From the NCBI GenBank assembly GCA_949752735.1, contig OX457047.1:21204671-21268670 (forward strand): a DNA stretch of 64,000 nucleotides. The letters are read 5' to 3'. This DNA is from Lumbricus terrestris. Taxonomy: Eukaryota; Annelida; Clitellata; Crassiclitellata; Lumbricidae. The position numbers were made by a program, and so were the translations under genes. The notes below the pieces were generated by a model. The model ran no database searches. It saw nothing but the letters and a program-made list of their open reading frames with translations, and was not told the DNA's origin. This document shows, one piece after another, positions 10,935 to 22,849 of this stretch. Position 1 is the stretch's first letter, and the number at the start of each line of letters is the position of its first letter.

Positions 10935-11440
10935 ACTTAACCTCTCTAAACTTCAGTCAATACTTAACGCTGCTGCCCGCCTAATTGCTGGTCTTCCAAA
11001 ATTCTCTCACATATCTGATTTTATTAGGGACACTCTTCATTGGCTTCCTATACCTCAGCGCATTAAGTTCAAGATTCTGACACTTATGCGCAACTCTCTT
11101 CTCGGGGTAGTCCCCTCTTATCTTCGGGCATTGTGTAACTTGGTCTCCACTCTTCCTGGCCGCTCTGCCCTTCGCTCGGCTGCTAATGGCCTTCTAGTTG
11201 TCCCGCGCATGCGTGGAGCTACGGCCCAGTCCAGAAGCTTCGCATATGTTGGCCCTACTTGTTGGAACCGCCTTCCTCACAAGCTACGTTCTGAGCTTCT
11301 TGGCCTTTCTCTTCCTCTGTTTCGTAAACGCCTGAAGACGATACTATTTGTTAGCGGGAGCACTAGCTTGGGTCGGGAGCGCCACTGAATCTGTGAGCGG
11401 CGCTATATAAATGTTTCAATTACAATTACAATGTTATGTA
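10935..11440 (+). mobile_element. LINE 3' end (CR1/L2-like), open C-terminal frame
   Basis: An uninterrupted frame from about 10,941 to 11,388 encodes the C-terminal tail of a CR1/L2-type ORF2: LNAAARLIAGLPKFSH, then DTLHWLPIPQRIKFKIL, VPSYLRAL and CWNRLPHKLRS, stop. The 3' end is ggcgctatataaatg followed by (ttacaa)n. It is 5'-truncated and absent from unit copy 1. The open frame and clean tail suggest a fairly young insertion. Confidence 0.85.
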
Positions 11441-11737
11441 CACGTAACATAACAAAACTATAGGGCTGTTCGGCCTGTCCAAATAGGTGATCAGCACCCT
11501 TCGGCCGAATAGCCTACGAGTAGGTTAATTGGACCATTGCAACTATTTAGCCGAATACGAATACGATTACGAATAGTGCACAAAGAGGTCTACCGATAAA
11601 ATTACTAAAATTTCTCACTATAATAAAAAAAGTTTCAGTTCAGTAAATTTAATTCGTGAACTAAAAGTGGTTTTAAACAGTTAACCAAGTGTAATTTTTG
11701 CATCCTTCTGCCCGTCTGTGTACACTCGCTATACCGT

Positions 11738-11739
11738 AT

Positions 11740-11779
<40 letters not shown>

Positions 11780-11796
11780 CGGTATATATATATATA
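11738..11796. repeat. AT microsatellite with palindromic flanks
   Basis: (TA)n of about 50 bp flanked by accgta and tacggt. It is absent at the homologous position of unit copy 1. Confidence 0.85.
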
Positions 11797-12681
11797 GTAG
11801 CCCGTATGCAGAAACAGATGTTACTCGGCCACTATTAGTATTCGATCCAACCGCTACTATTTGACCGAATACCATGCAATTGAAAAGCTATTTGGCCCGC
11901 CATTCGGCCATGAAGCAAATACAAAACGAATGATTGGTAGCCTACATCTCCAAACATAACGTAACATAACATAACAGACCAGACTTTCAAATCGCTGATC
12001 AGCTCGAGTTGCTGAATGAACTCTATGCAGAGGCTGCTGTCTCTTGAATTGCAGTGTTTGATCTAGGCATCTCCAAGGGATGAGGGAGTTTTTACCAGGA
12101 ATTACATTTCTCCCTCAGAAATATTTGACCGCTGCTGGTTACATCGATCTTGCATTACGGTACATGGGAACGGTTATTAGCCTAGCTATAATGAAATTAT
12201 ATGATTCAAGTCACTACTTGAATAAACACGTATAGAATAAAGAAAGAACACGATACACTAAAAAATGGTCATCAGATCAGAAACATTAGATGATCTGTGA
12301 TATTAGATACACACAGACTAAAAGGTCATCAGAAAGAAAGAAATATGAAACTGAGAAGGCCTTCTTTTAATTGCTGCCAGTGCCAGCGCTATGCCGTCCG
12401 TCGAACGGTCGTGTCTCCACCCCACCCATCATGCACCCATCATGCACCTCCCACCCACCATCCAGTGGACTAACACCACACTCTTCTTTCGGAAATGGCC
12501 ATCGAGAATGCCGCAATGATGCAAGATCGCATCACTGCAAGCATTTCCTAATACCACATCATCCTTGATGAGCTGCTCAGCAATTTTATGGCCGCGCAAT
12601 CTCGTTGGCCATCGAGAATGCTGCAAGATTTCAATGTATATATTTAATTGAAACAATGATCCATGTCACTGTGATTCTTGA

Positions 12682-12949
12682 CAGTGGCGGATCCAGAGGA
12701 GCCAATCCATGCCCTCCATTTCAAAATTATTTTTGACCATCTATATCCTGGCTCGGAAAGTTGACGTGGCCCCCATGAGTAGTTCCGTAGGCCCGTCCCC
12801 ACGCCCACGAAGTACTTTTCTTGTGAATTCGAGACAAATGAATAAAAAGAAAAGTCATCAGATTTTTCGGCGACCAAGACGAAAATTTTTCCCTGGCCCA
12901 AGGCCAAAAATTTTGGCCACCCATTAGGAAATTTCTGTGTCCGCCCTTG
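12682..12949. mobile_element. hAT-like MITE (unit copy 2), counterpart of 8,239-8,585
   Basis: TSD ATTCTTGA on the left (12,674-12,681) and ATTTTTGA on the right. Ends CAGTGGCGGATCCAG and GTGTCCGCCCTTG. It has the same site and orientation as the copy 1 element, so it inserted before the unit duplicated. Confidence 0.85.
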
Positions 12950-13270
12950 ATTTTTGAAGCACCGCCCGAAGCTCTCGAGCGGTGGAGTCGGACACCTATA
13001 GGCTATAGCTATTATGTCACATTCTTTTAAAGGAACAGTTCAGAACTTATAGATGACAGCGCAAACTCTGTATGCGGAAATGGCCACCGAGAATGCTGCA
13101 ATGATGCACGATTCCAATGCATATTTAATTCAACAATGACACTTGTCTCTGTGATCCTTGCAGCGCGCCACCAGAAACTCGCGAGTGGTGGGTGGGATAT
13201 CTTATTCCGCACTCTTCTTGTGGATCGAGCAGCTCAGGAATTTTACGGCCTCGATCGCAAGCTCTGCCGG

Positions 13271-14035
13271 TGTCACGAAATAGAGTACCTATCCCCCGTA
13301 TTAATTGTATCCCACAAATAAAAAAAGTCGAAAAAACCGCTTCCGCGTGTATTTTTTTGCAAATTAATTTTCATTTGTTTTGTTTTGAACAATGACACTA
13401 ACAGGTATGTTTATTCCTACTAGATAATTTGTTTGGCCCTGTTTTTAGAGAACCTAAGCATTTAAAACACTCAGGAACACTCGATCAGAGTCACGAAATA
13501 AATTCGAGTTGCCTCTATCTGAGCATTATTTTGCTTAGGACACTTAAAACAATTAGAGTCACTTGAAATTTTGATTACAGCATAAAAATTTCATTATGCG
13601 CATTTTTCAAAAAGGGGGATAGAATGGTTTATCCCTAGGCGTACGAGACACTTCGGCAGTAGGGGGGCCAAAAAATTTGGCCCCAAAAATCTGACGTTTT
13701 TTCTTTTTTCTTTTTAGTCATCCACCCAAAATATTCTTAAGGTTTTCCCGTCCGAAAAATCTGACGACCTTTTTTACCCCTGCGTGCCCGAAAAATCCTC
13801 CCGTACCTGTTTTGCCGGAAAAAAATTCCGAAATTTTTTGCCCGTCCATGCCTCGTTTGCCCGAAAAACACATTTGCCCAAAATTTGGGGGGCATTTGCC
13901 CCCCTGGACCTCCGCCTCGTACGCCTATGGGTTTATCTCCCCGGATAGTATAGACCGGTTAATTCCATCCGGGGGATAAATTAATTCATCCCCCCGGATA
14001 GCTTTCAGGGGGATACTCCGTTTTGTGTCACCGGC
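13271..14035. mobile_element. Foldback-like element with TGTCACGAAATAGAG end, private to copy 2
   Basis: The left end TGCCGGTGTCACGAAATAGAG matches the inverted right end TGCCGGTGACACAAAACGGAG, each followed by ATCCCCC blocks. The right arm repeats ATCCCCC/GGGGGAT spacings. The copy 1 site (about 8,870) reads agctctgccggggcgaaagg without it. A related single end lies at 17,475-17,510. It is interrupted by the MITE at 13,634. Confidence 0.7.
13634..13929. mobile_element. MITE nested inside the 13,271 element
   Basis: Octamer GGTTTATC on both sides (13,626-13,633 and 13,930-13,937). Ends CCTAGGCGTACGAG and CTCGTACGCCTATG. The interior has the AGTCATC module and G/C-rich homopolymers. The ends resemble the 5,407 element. 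Confidence 0.75.
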
Positions 14036-15699
14036 AGTGCCGGGGTGAAAGTCATCGAGAATGCGGCAATGCTGCAAAAGTCCAATGCGTATATGATTCA
14101 AACATTCAATGGCACTGCCTTGTCCCTGTGCTTTGTTGAGCGACGCCAGAAAGTCGCGAGTGGTGAGGCTGAATAACTAGGCCTAATACGAACTCACTCT
14201 TCTCGGAGAGCGACTCAGAAATTGTATGACCGCGCAAACTCGGCGGAAATGGCTATCGAGAATGCTGCCAGAAACTCTCAAGTGGTGCGTGGTGGTGGAT
14301 ACCTAATAGTCTAATGCCCAGGGCCGTCGTATACTATAGACCGCTTGGGGAGAGCGGTTGTTAAGGCAAGAGGGTCATTTATAGAATGCGCGGCAGGCCT
14401 ATAGTTAAGGATAATAGTCTGGGGTTAATTGCCGGAGGGGGGAAATTGTCCGGAGGTAATTGTCCTAGAACCGTGATTGCTATCGTTAACAATCAATTGT
14501 TTTACGTATAGGATTTCCTGGATTTCAAATAATTACGACTGACAGCTTTAATTTAGTAGGCCTAGATCTCGAGGCGTCCGCGATTACGCCATTTGAAAGG
14601 TTTTGTCTTCGATCGAGCAGTTTATACCTGCGCATAAAACGATAATAGGCCTATCTAATAATTAATAGAAGACAATGTAATAATAACGTCATTGTCGCTG
14701 AGAGGCATAGAAGACAATGTAATTAACGTCATTCATGTCGAAAGGCGGATTGCCCATTTCATGCTTAAACTCAATTATAACTAAGGTCAGAAATAGCATT
14801 CACGTATATTATAATGCGCCGTCTATAAAAAATGGCCGTTTTAAAAACAGGCGATTAAAGTCATTAAAAATAATCTGACCAGCTTATTATTGAAATTGTT
14901 GCGACAGACAATTTGTGGGCTTCTCTAAAACAAATCTGCATATGTAGGCGCATGGTGTATAATTGGCCACATTACAGTTTAGAGCAATAATATCAGTCAT
15001 AATAATATGCTGCTGCATGCCGGGTCTTTTCCTTTGATTGTTAATTTTTAGGCCAATGGCTGAATAGTAACCGCCCAGAAAGTAAATATTAGGCCTTTTG
15101 AAGCAGAGAAATTCAGTTGTCATTCAACTTCAACTAAAACAAATTAAACTTTTAACCGAGTTAATTGTATTCATGCAATTAAATTTGTCTGCTGCTGCCT
15201 GGTCTCTTTACACCCAACCAAGCTGCATTTCTTTATCTGTCAAGTGTTCAATAATTATTATTTCATGGCTCGGGAGCAGATAGATTCGCGCATATATATA
15301 TGGATTGTGGGAGGCACAGTTTCGCTGTCTGCATATTATGTGAGCTCCACAGGTCATAGGTATCGCCCTCTCTCGTTCACAGGATGTTCGGGGCCTGTTA
15401 TATGAGTATACCTATTGCCAGACAGCGTTAGGCCTTAAATGAATGAAATCCTACGCTCCATATACCGGCATATGCAACAGATGACATCTGCAATGACTAT
15501 ATTGTAGGTTGGACTTACTCGTCCTATATAGTTCGATGAAGTTACAACTCCTGACTTTATTGTTCAATTGCAACTCAAAATATTTCTGCTTTATTTCATA
15601 TCTTAAAATACTGTCCTCCTTCCAACGGAAGATAATTATAAATAACTGATTAAACGAAAATTGAATTGAAATGAATAATTACATGTTGTGTAGGCATAC

Positions 15700-16400
15700 A
15701 CACCCCCTCAAAGTCCGACCCACACCTCATAGTGGTGAGGGGGTGTTAACAGCTTAGTAAGGGATTGCCTGCAGAGGCTATACCATCAGTGGTGAAAGTT
15801 ATGCTGAAGTACCACCCAGGGCGCTACGCGAGGTGGGAAGGCTCTGCAGGAACCCTGAAAAGCTGGCTAACGTGGGCGGCAAAGATCTGGGCAGCAGCAG
15901 GTCTTGTATCATGGTAAGGCGGAAGATGGTCTTTAATAGCCATTAACGGTTTACACAAAAAAAGGCTGTTCGAAGTGTAGATTATACATAAAGAACAGCC
16001 ACTGTTTAAACTGGATGCCTTCCAACAGTGGTGTCTGAGGAGGATCCTGCGAGTTCCATACACTGCGCATGTTACCAACGCAGAAATCTACAGGCGGACA
16101 GGACGGGCTCCTATCTCAGAGCTGGTCGAGTCGCGAAGACTACGCACGTTTGGACACTTTGCACGGTGTGACTCCAGGCAGGATCACGCTAGGGCACTCA
16201 AGGCTCTGATCGCTGGCCCACCAAGGGGTTGGAAGAGACCACCCGGACGACCAAGACATACATGGACCCGAACGGTTGAGGCGGATCTCCGACCTCTGAA
16301 CTTTGGACTGAGCACGGCATGGAGACGAGCACAGGACAGGGCCTCGTGGCAACGAACGGTGGAAACGGCTACGCTCCAGAGAGGGGCTCGCCAATGATGA
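15700..16400 (+). mobile_element. LINE ORF2 C-terminal fragment inserted in unit copy 3
   Basis: A 126-codon open frame from about 16,017 to 16,397 reads AFQQWCLRRILRVPYTAHVT, then RRLRTFGHFARCD, GRPRHTWTRTVEADL and a stop. This is the usual C-terminal region of I/Jockey/RTE-like retrotransposon proteins (LRRI...R.RFFGH...GRPR.TW). Upstream sequence to about 15,700 is in broken frames. The clade is not resolved. Confidence 0.75.
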
Positions 16401-16668
16401 TGATGAACAGCCACTGCGAGGTGGAAAGACGAGGGAAGCTACCACCTTATTTTCCCAATCAGCAACATGGACAGTCACAGAATTTCGGGAGCAAGGGCAA
16501 GGGGAAGACCGAGGATGGGATGGATCGCTAACATCATCGCGTGGATGGAACTACCTTTCGAGAGGATACTGAAGGAGACGGAGGACAGGAAAAAGTGGCG
16601 AAAGCATGTCCATGAAGCGACCAACCCTCGAATCGAGGATGGTTAAAGACAAGACAAGACAAGGCATA
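16400..16668 (+). mobile_element. Second LINE 3' end directly abutting the first
   Basis: The frame encodes GRPRMGWIANIIAWMELPF and ends WRKHVHEATNPRIEDG with a stop. The 3' tail is ttaaagacaagacaagacaaggc. The same GRPR...W and NPR.EDG ending is seen at 44,760. Confidence 0.7.
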
Positions 16669-16794
16669 CACGTTCCGTGCGAGCTACATTATATCTTGTG
16701 CATGTTGCAGTTTAACGACGACTCCGTCAAATCACAACGATGATTATTGTCGCCCTCCTACATTTTCTAGACTTGGGACTGGCACCGTCACCCC

Positions 16795-16890
16795 ATTCAT
16801 TCATTCATTATGAAAATTTATTTAGCGCCTCTTCAAGATAGCTACTCGATCAGAGCTCAGAGGCGCTCTCTGCACTAACTAGACGAAAAG
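16795..16890 (-). mobile_element. LINE/SINE 3' tail (minus strand)
   Basis: (attc)n followed by atttagcgcctcttcaag and ctcagaggcgctct, the reverse of the shared LINE/SINE tail. It marks the right end of the third unit copy. Confidence 0.65.
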
Positions 16891-19150
16891 ATGTTAATAG
16901 TCATAGCGAGCGAATTATAACAACCGGTTGCAAAGCAAGACACAGTACAGTAGGGATACCTAGAGAGAGAAAAAGTGGTCTTGAGATAGCAAAAGAGTCA
17001 ATTGACCCGCCAGTTGTGGACGTGATTCCATATAGCACCGTGTTCTTCTCATTGATGCAGCTTCTTTGCGGTGCAGAAAAATTGCAGAGTTTTACATAAC
17101 AATTACAATTCTGTTTCCAACAAAAGGCAAGAAGTAGTAATGACTACCGGTACTTTACTGTTGTCATCTAGGAATTTGCCAGAATTACAAATGAAAAGAA
17201 TTGTGCATCATACAGTACGTCCTTCTTCCTGCACAGACCCTGCAATTTAAGTTTTCTCTTGCAATGCAACTTACAGCAGGGTCATTAGCTTGTAAATTGC
17301 ATGTGAAATTTTAAATGACCACATGAATTTATAAATTGAAAAAATGAAGAACTGGTTAGCAACCTCAATTCAACTTGAAGACAGGCACCATTTAAGTTGG
17401 GTGCTACGGCTTCTGCAGCTCCCAGACCGCAGTTATAAATATGTGCATGGTGGACCGGGGGTTGTCATTCCGTGCCTGTGTCACGAAATAGAGTATCCCC
17501 GTATTATGGTTGAGTTTGTTTGTAGGCCTACACAAGGCACAGAACTGTAGGCCTACAGTAGAGTGTGCAGGCAAGCTGGATCAGAGAAGGAAAGAAACAA
17601 GGCCATTGCAAGGATTGTAGTGCAATTATTATACCATTCCAGAACCTCAATTTTGTAGCAACTCATCATCATCGCCATGATAGATCATCGTCATTATCTA
17701 ATCTATTGTAAAATCACACATAAAAATAAGAGCTACAAAATTAAATCCCATTGTGTGTTAGTAAATGCATTATTTCATTTTTACATAATTACATTTCAGG
17801 GGTGTTCAAACACCAAAAACACCCTAAATACGACCTGAGGCAACACTGAGAATATACCTAAATCGGAAATACAGTGATCATCATATTAACAAGGATGTAA
17901 TGTAATTTAAGTAATATAAATATAATCTATACCAATGAATTATAATAATATAACACCTATATCTTCATTTACAAAGACATCAATCGATGTTTGCTTCAAG
18001 TCAAATCACAGCCTATACGCTCCTAATACAAAAGGAGAAGAGAAGAAAACCTCAACAGACCGAACAAGAAGCCAGGCGATCATGGGAAAGCAAGTTGAAG
18101 GAGATCAGACTATACAGTTCAAACAGTGACAGACAGAAGGACTGGCTAAATAGAGAAAACAGATAGGCAAACAGAACTAGCAGAAGAGAAGGTGAAATAC
18201 AAAAAAGCAGAAGCATTCGTCTGATCGATTAAATTATCATAATCCCGATACTTAATCAGCACCATTACATGACCTGAGATTTGATTAGCAGCACATAAAT
18301 ACATTGATCAGATACATGGGACATTCACAGAAACTTCAACTAACCCATAGCTGCTTCCATGAGAGTCAGTCAACTGGATCGTCTAAGTTGTTCCTTTCTG
18401 GAATGTTGGTCCCTCGAGTAAAGAACTTCATTCCTCCAGTGGTTGACGATGTCAGATGTGTCGATTGCTGACGGGAAACAAAATCCCGGGCAACAGCCAG
18501 CGCGCCATGTCAGATGACGGAGTAGCGGTGCAATGCCAGTGACGTCGGTGCCAGAGCTGCAGCAGTCAGCTAATTGGGCGCCCCGCACCCAATTTTACCC
18601 CACTTGGCATTCAAGTAGGTTGAAATTGGGTGCGTGGCCTCCTATTAGCTAACTACTCAAAGCTAATAATAGCAACTTAATGCCATAATGCCCTAACGGC
18701 CCCAAAAACTACCAGAATCCCATCGCCTATGAACTTAATACTGACAACGCCAGTACAAGCGTGTCAGGGAGACGGTGCCAGAGCCGACAGAGCTGACAGG
18801 CGCGAAGGACGGACGGTGCCAAAACTGCCGGACAAGTCGCTGGCTACCAGGACGGACGGTGCCAAAACTGCCGGACAAGTCTCTGGTCTCTGAAATTTAG
18901 CAACACACTCATACATGCATTCAAGTAGCGCCTTAAGAGAGCTCTTAAGGTCGATAAAACAAAGTAGGGAATTAATGCAATGTCTATAGGTGAAGAAATT
19001 AGCAGAATTATTTTTGCATAGGCCTACTTCCAAGTATCCTAGTGACTATAGAATTTGCAATACATCTTTACGCTGAAATGATACGAAACTCTCAACAACA
19101 GTACAGAATAATGACTAAGAAAAAATTCTAAAACATTATAGAAACCAATG
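16891..19150. other. Unassigned stretch
   Basis: I find no supported exon. A solitary end of the 13,271-type element lies at 17,475-17,510. A 43-bp direct repeat occurs twice at 18,808-18,890 (GGACGGACGGTGCCAAAACT start). GTAGGCCTAC occurs at about 17,523 and 17,547. Confidence 0.5.
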
Positions 19151-19154
19151 ACAT

Positions 19155-19155
<1 letters not shown>

Positions 19156-19215
<60 letters not shown>
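19156..19215. repeat. (CAG)20 microsatellite
   Basis: 20 uninterrupted CAG units. I see no gene model around it, so the predicted poly-Ser, poly-Ala or poly-Leu frames are not taken as coding. Confidence 0.95.
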
Positions 19216-19216
<1 letters not shown>

Positions 19217-19821
19217 TGAATCATGAATGCTACTCAAAGAAACCAATTGATACCTGTACGTGATATCTAATGAAAACAAGAAGGAAAATCGAGCGCTGCC
19301 AATTTGGTTGAGTTTGCATTTCAATGCATGGAGGAAGATAAATCCTAACCAAGTGAAACTGCCAAAGCAGATAGCAAACAAGCGTGAGTCATGAAAAGAA
19401 TATCTAGAGGCAGAGACAGAACTAAGACACAGAGAGAAAATATAGACGCATGCATGCAGACTGAAGTGAAAGAAAACGATAAGACAAAGCATGGGAAAGG
19501 ACATAGGCCTACATATAAGACAATGGAATGACCAAAAACATGTAGATAGATAGTGAGACCTTAGACAAGAGACAGAGAGAGAGACAAGAGAGTTGCAGAC
19601 AGACAGGAAAACAGAGGGAAACCCCGAGTCTCAGACCACCTAAGAGATGAGAAGATAAGAACACAACCATATGTAGATATAAGACCAGGTCAAGAGAAAA
19701 AACACTTTGTGATAACAAAGATAATTATATAGCATTTCTATTCTTCATCCAGTCCAGGGCTGGCTCAATCAATCATGCAGTGGTTGAGTTTAGTGTGGGG
19801 GGGGGGGGGGTGTTCCAAGAC

Positions 19822-19983
19822 CAGTGGCATAGCCAGGAATTTTCATGGAGGGGTTTTATGGCCGGAAACCCTGTTTTTTGCTATTTTTTCTTACTTAAAT
19901 GGAAAAATAACCTTTAAAAAAACGTTTTCCCGGAGCCAATGGTTTTTTTTAACCCCCGAAACCCCCCCTTGCCTACGCCACTG
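19822..19983. mobile_element. 162-bp hAT-like MITE, perfect 8-bp TSD
   Basis: TSD TCCAAGAC at 19,814-19,821 and 19,984-19,991. Ends CAGTGGCATAGCCAGGAAT and TTGCCTACGCCACTG. It is a short relative of the elements at 2,112 and 43,161. Confidence 0.92.
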
Positions 19984-20374
19984 TCCAAGACTGCTTAGAT
20001 ATTCTTAACCATGGTTTTAATAACTTACAGCTGTTGCAAGGTGTCGCTCGTCATTCCTGTCACGAAAAGCTCCATCTGTCAACGGATGTAGAAACCTCAT
20101 GAAGGATCCTCATGACTCCGACGACGAAAGTGAATGGCAACGTCACCCCAGCTACACAACACACCAAAAAGGTTTAGCATAGCCATAATAATTATGGTAT
20201 CATAGAATGCAACAAGACATTAATGAATGACTTAAATGACTTAACTAACATCTTTGTTAACTGATCACTGTATTTCCGTTTTAGGGATATTCCCATAAGA
20301 ACCTTCTAGATATTCTTACGCCAGTGTTGCAACTGTAGCAGTTGGAATTCCGCCACTGCTCGTGCTTTGGCAGT

Positions 20375-20585
20375 GCCAGTCACAAGTCTGGAGAAAGGAG
20401 GAGGGCGACACTTATCATCGTTGCTATGACAGCGTCGTTAAACAGCAACAACTTCGTAGTGTTGATTGATGACAATTCGCCCGACGGTTTCTTAATTGCT
20501 ACCCCCAAAGAGAGGAAACGAAATCTTTCAGCGATCACTCCACCGACAACAGAAAGCAACAAACAGATTAATAAGACTCTAACAT
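20375..20585 (+). other. Fragment of the 5.2-kb unit (inverted) running into a short unknown reading frame
   Basis: 20,375-20,450 matches the reverse complement of the unit around 5,225-5,285 (agtcacaagtctgg, gaggagggcgacac, gttaaacagcaac). An ATG at about 20,426 then opens 53 codons (MTASLNSNNFVVLID...) that read like a hydrophilic N-terminus and stop at 20,587. I do not recognise the protein, and no splice donor is obvious. It could be the start of an element-encoded protein or a chance frame. Confidence 0.35.
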
Positions 20586-21560
20586 AGAGCGGTTCTCAAC
20601 CTTTTTAGTGCGGTGACCCCTTGATAACATTTCCAAAGTTGTGACGACTCCAGCAATAAATTGATTGAGTTAATCCCATTCTTATGCCAAATTGCTCCTT
20701 GGTATCTGTGCAGGGTGTCCTGCCTCTGGCAATGCTGAGAGTTACCTATTGGTTTGAAGTTTCATAAGTCTATTCGGTTTATGAGACCTCAACAGCTGTC
20801 AAGTTTTAAAGTTGGAACTCACCAAATGTGAGTCTTCTTGGCGTCATAGGCTTTGTTATGAAAATACTGGTCATCTTTGCTTGCATAGTTAGGATGTTTA
20901 GTAGGCCTATCTGAATGGCGCTTCAGTTTCTTTGATGGGTTTCATCGATTCGACCAAAACTCATTTAACCCTGATTTGTTTTAGGAGGCTATCAATCTCA
21001 TAAACTTTATTTGTGTTCTTTATGGATTATGTGAAGGCCTCACTAGCTGACAGCTTAGCCTTTTTGAGCAAACCGATTTATTGTTTTACTTTTAGAAGAA
21101 TAGAAAAGTGGATTTTATATTTGAAAACTAAATTGGCAAAAATTATTTTACTTTCACAATCTATCGAATGAATCATTGCAAAAGAATGAGTTAAAATTTA
21201 TTTTAGGAAGCTATAGCGTGGTATACCAGCACAGAAATTGCTATTACATCTTTTACAAGTTTCTGAAAAGTCAGCCGACTCACAGGCTGACTGCTTGCTG
21301 AGCACTGCTGATCTAGTACAACATCGGTAGGCCCACATGTATACTTTACCAGTCCATCATCCTAGATTCCAGAAAGTCGCTTAGCACCTTTTGCCTGTCC
21401 AGATATTCTTACTCTTGTTTTCCAGTTACAAAGATGTAGTACTGTTGTCGACATTTTTCGTCATTTCAGCCTCAAGAACGCCATATGTTGCTAACTCTCT
21501 CAACCGATCTTTACGACTCGCTACATGATGACTGTGAATTGAAAATATTTCTGCCATCGC
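20586..21560. mobile_element. Possible hAT relic (left end only)
   Basis: The sequence gagcggttctcaacctttttagtgcggtgacccc (20,587-20,620) matches the well-known end signature of Charlie-type hAT elements (GGTTCTCAACC...CGACCCC). The interior to about 21,560 has no intact frame and the right end was not located. Confidence 0.45.
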
Positions 21561-21744
21561 TGTGCACTGAAAAGCAGCAAACAGGCATCCGACAAAAGCC
21601 ACAGTACCGTAGTCTAACAGTTCTAACTAGACTGTGAGGCATCAAATTTATGGCTAGCATTAATGAACAGATTGCAAGGCTCACTCAATGCAATATAGCA
21701 ATCAATCAATCTTTATGACCACCACAATAGTAATATAAACACCG

Positions 21745-21860
21745 CAGTTAATTCATTCATTCATTCATTCGAGTATTTATATAGCGCCTCTTCAAGGAAA
21801 CTACTCAGAGGCGCTCCCGGCTCCAGTACGGATAAGCAGTTCGTATGCAGGTTGTCAATA
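21745..21860 (-). mobile_element. LINE/SINE 3' tail (minus strand)
   Basis: (attc)n followed by tttatatagcgcctcttcaag and ctcagaggcgctcccgg, the reverse of the shared tail. Confidence 0.7.
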
Positions 21861-22567
21861 TGTAAACTCAAAGGAATACATGGTTCCGCTAAACAGGGTT
21901 TCCCTATTTTATACCAGTAATTAATCAATTATCACACATTGATGGCCACCATGTAATAGTATATCCTCATAAAGTCATATTATAAATACAAAGTGTCAAC
22001 AGTTGATTTTACTGGGAGCTTAAGGCTCCTTGCAAGATTGATAAAAGCACACTACAGTTAACAATCATAGACAATAATATTAATTATTCATGCAGTTTAT
22101 GAACATAGTATTGCATGCACAAGAGCATCATACAGCCTGATACAGGCAGGCAACAATAAGGTACCAGTAACTTAAACAAGTGCAGTCAAAAGGTAAACTT
22201 TCAATTTGCGTTTGAATTGATAAACAGTATTTTATACCTGTTTAAGGTCATTAGGTAGAGAGTTTCATAGCAGTGGACCCTATAATTAACATGTGCTTCC
22301 TAGTAGTGGTGCGCACCCTTCGCTGATCAATGGTATTTCATGGCTGAGCGAGTATATTATATAATGAGCATGCACATCTGCTGAGTTTTTACTAAACTAG
22401 CAATTAATAAAATATTTTTTATTAAATGCAAACTGACAAACCACTGAACGCGTATGGTTAACATAGGCTACATGACATAGTAGCAGCACATGATTTAAGT
22501 TAAACAAAGAATCTATTTCATAACCGCTTGGCAATTAACCTGTTATAGGCACCGATCCGCCTTACTG

Positions 22568-22660
22568 TTAAGATAAGATAAGAATATTCTTTAATATATA
22601 ATTATTCGTTTAATGGCAAAACCAAGTGACACACCGCACATGGGTACATAAAGAGATGAA
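22568..22660 (-). mobile_element. SINE/LINE 3' end of the ATTATTCGTTTAA type (minus strand)
   Basis: The reverse complement ends tgtgcggtgtgtcac...attaaacgaata then A/T repeats. This parallels the tail of the tRNA-SINE at 49,498-49,852. A shorter piece of the same tail lies at about 23,565-23,610. Confidence 0.5.
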
Positions 22661-22849
22661 GAAATTAATATAACAAAGTTTTGAAAATGTCATCTTTAGT
22701 AGGCCTAACAGTTATAATGGTCATTTGATTAGGCATATGAGGATCAGGGGGATGATTTTTCTTCACGTCTGTATAAAATACGTGGTATGAAATGGCTATC
22801 CGCATTTTGGTGTACAGACATGGTATAATAAACAAACGTACGTCATCTC

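Larger units (their letters stand above)
3652..16790 (+). repeat. Tandem array of a ~5.2 kb unit, about 2.4 copies
   Basis: The anchor acgccatttgaaagg occurs at 3,655, 9,405 and 14,586, always followed by the same ordered series of blocks: aagacaatg...acgtcatt, ttaaagtcattaaaaa, gcagatagattcgcgcat, a stretch starting ctacgctccatataccgg, and gtgtcgccctcctac. Copies 1 and 2 continue with gatctaggcatctccaaggg and then sub-repeats containing GGCCATCGAGAATGC. Copy 3 stops after gtcgccctcctac near 16,790. Spacings are 5,750 and 5,181 bp; private insertions account for the difference. Fragments of the unit also occur near 20,375 and 24,340-25,030, so the unit belongs to a dispersed family. No conserved protein is seen in it. 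It may be a large satellite or a non-autonomous element. Confidence 0.85.

Noticed and set aside
11086..11388. A 100-codon host gene
   Set aside because: The residues match the C-terminus of CR1/L2 LINE proteins, and the frame ends in a LINE tail.
19136..19504. Protein with a poly-Ala run at the CAG repeat
   Set aside because: The run is simply (CAG)20 read in reverse; there is no supporting exon structure or conserved flank.
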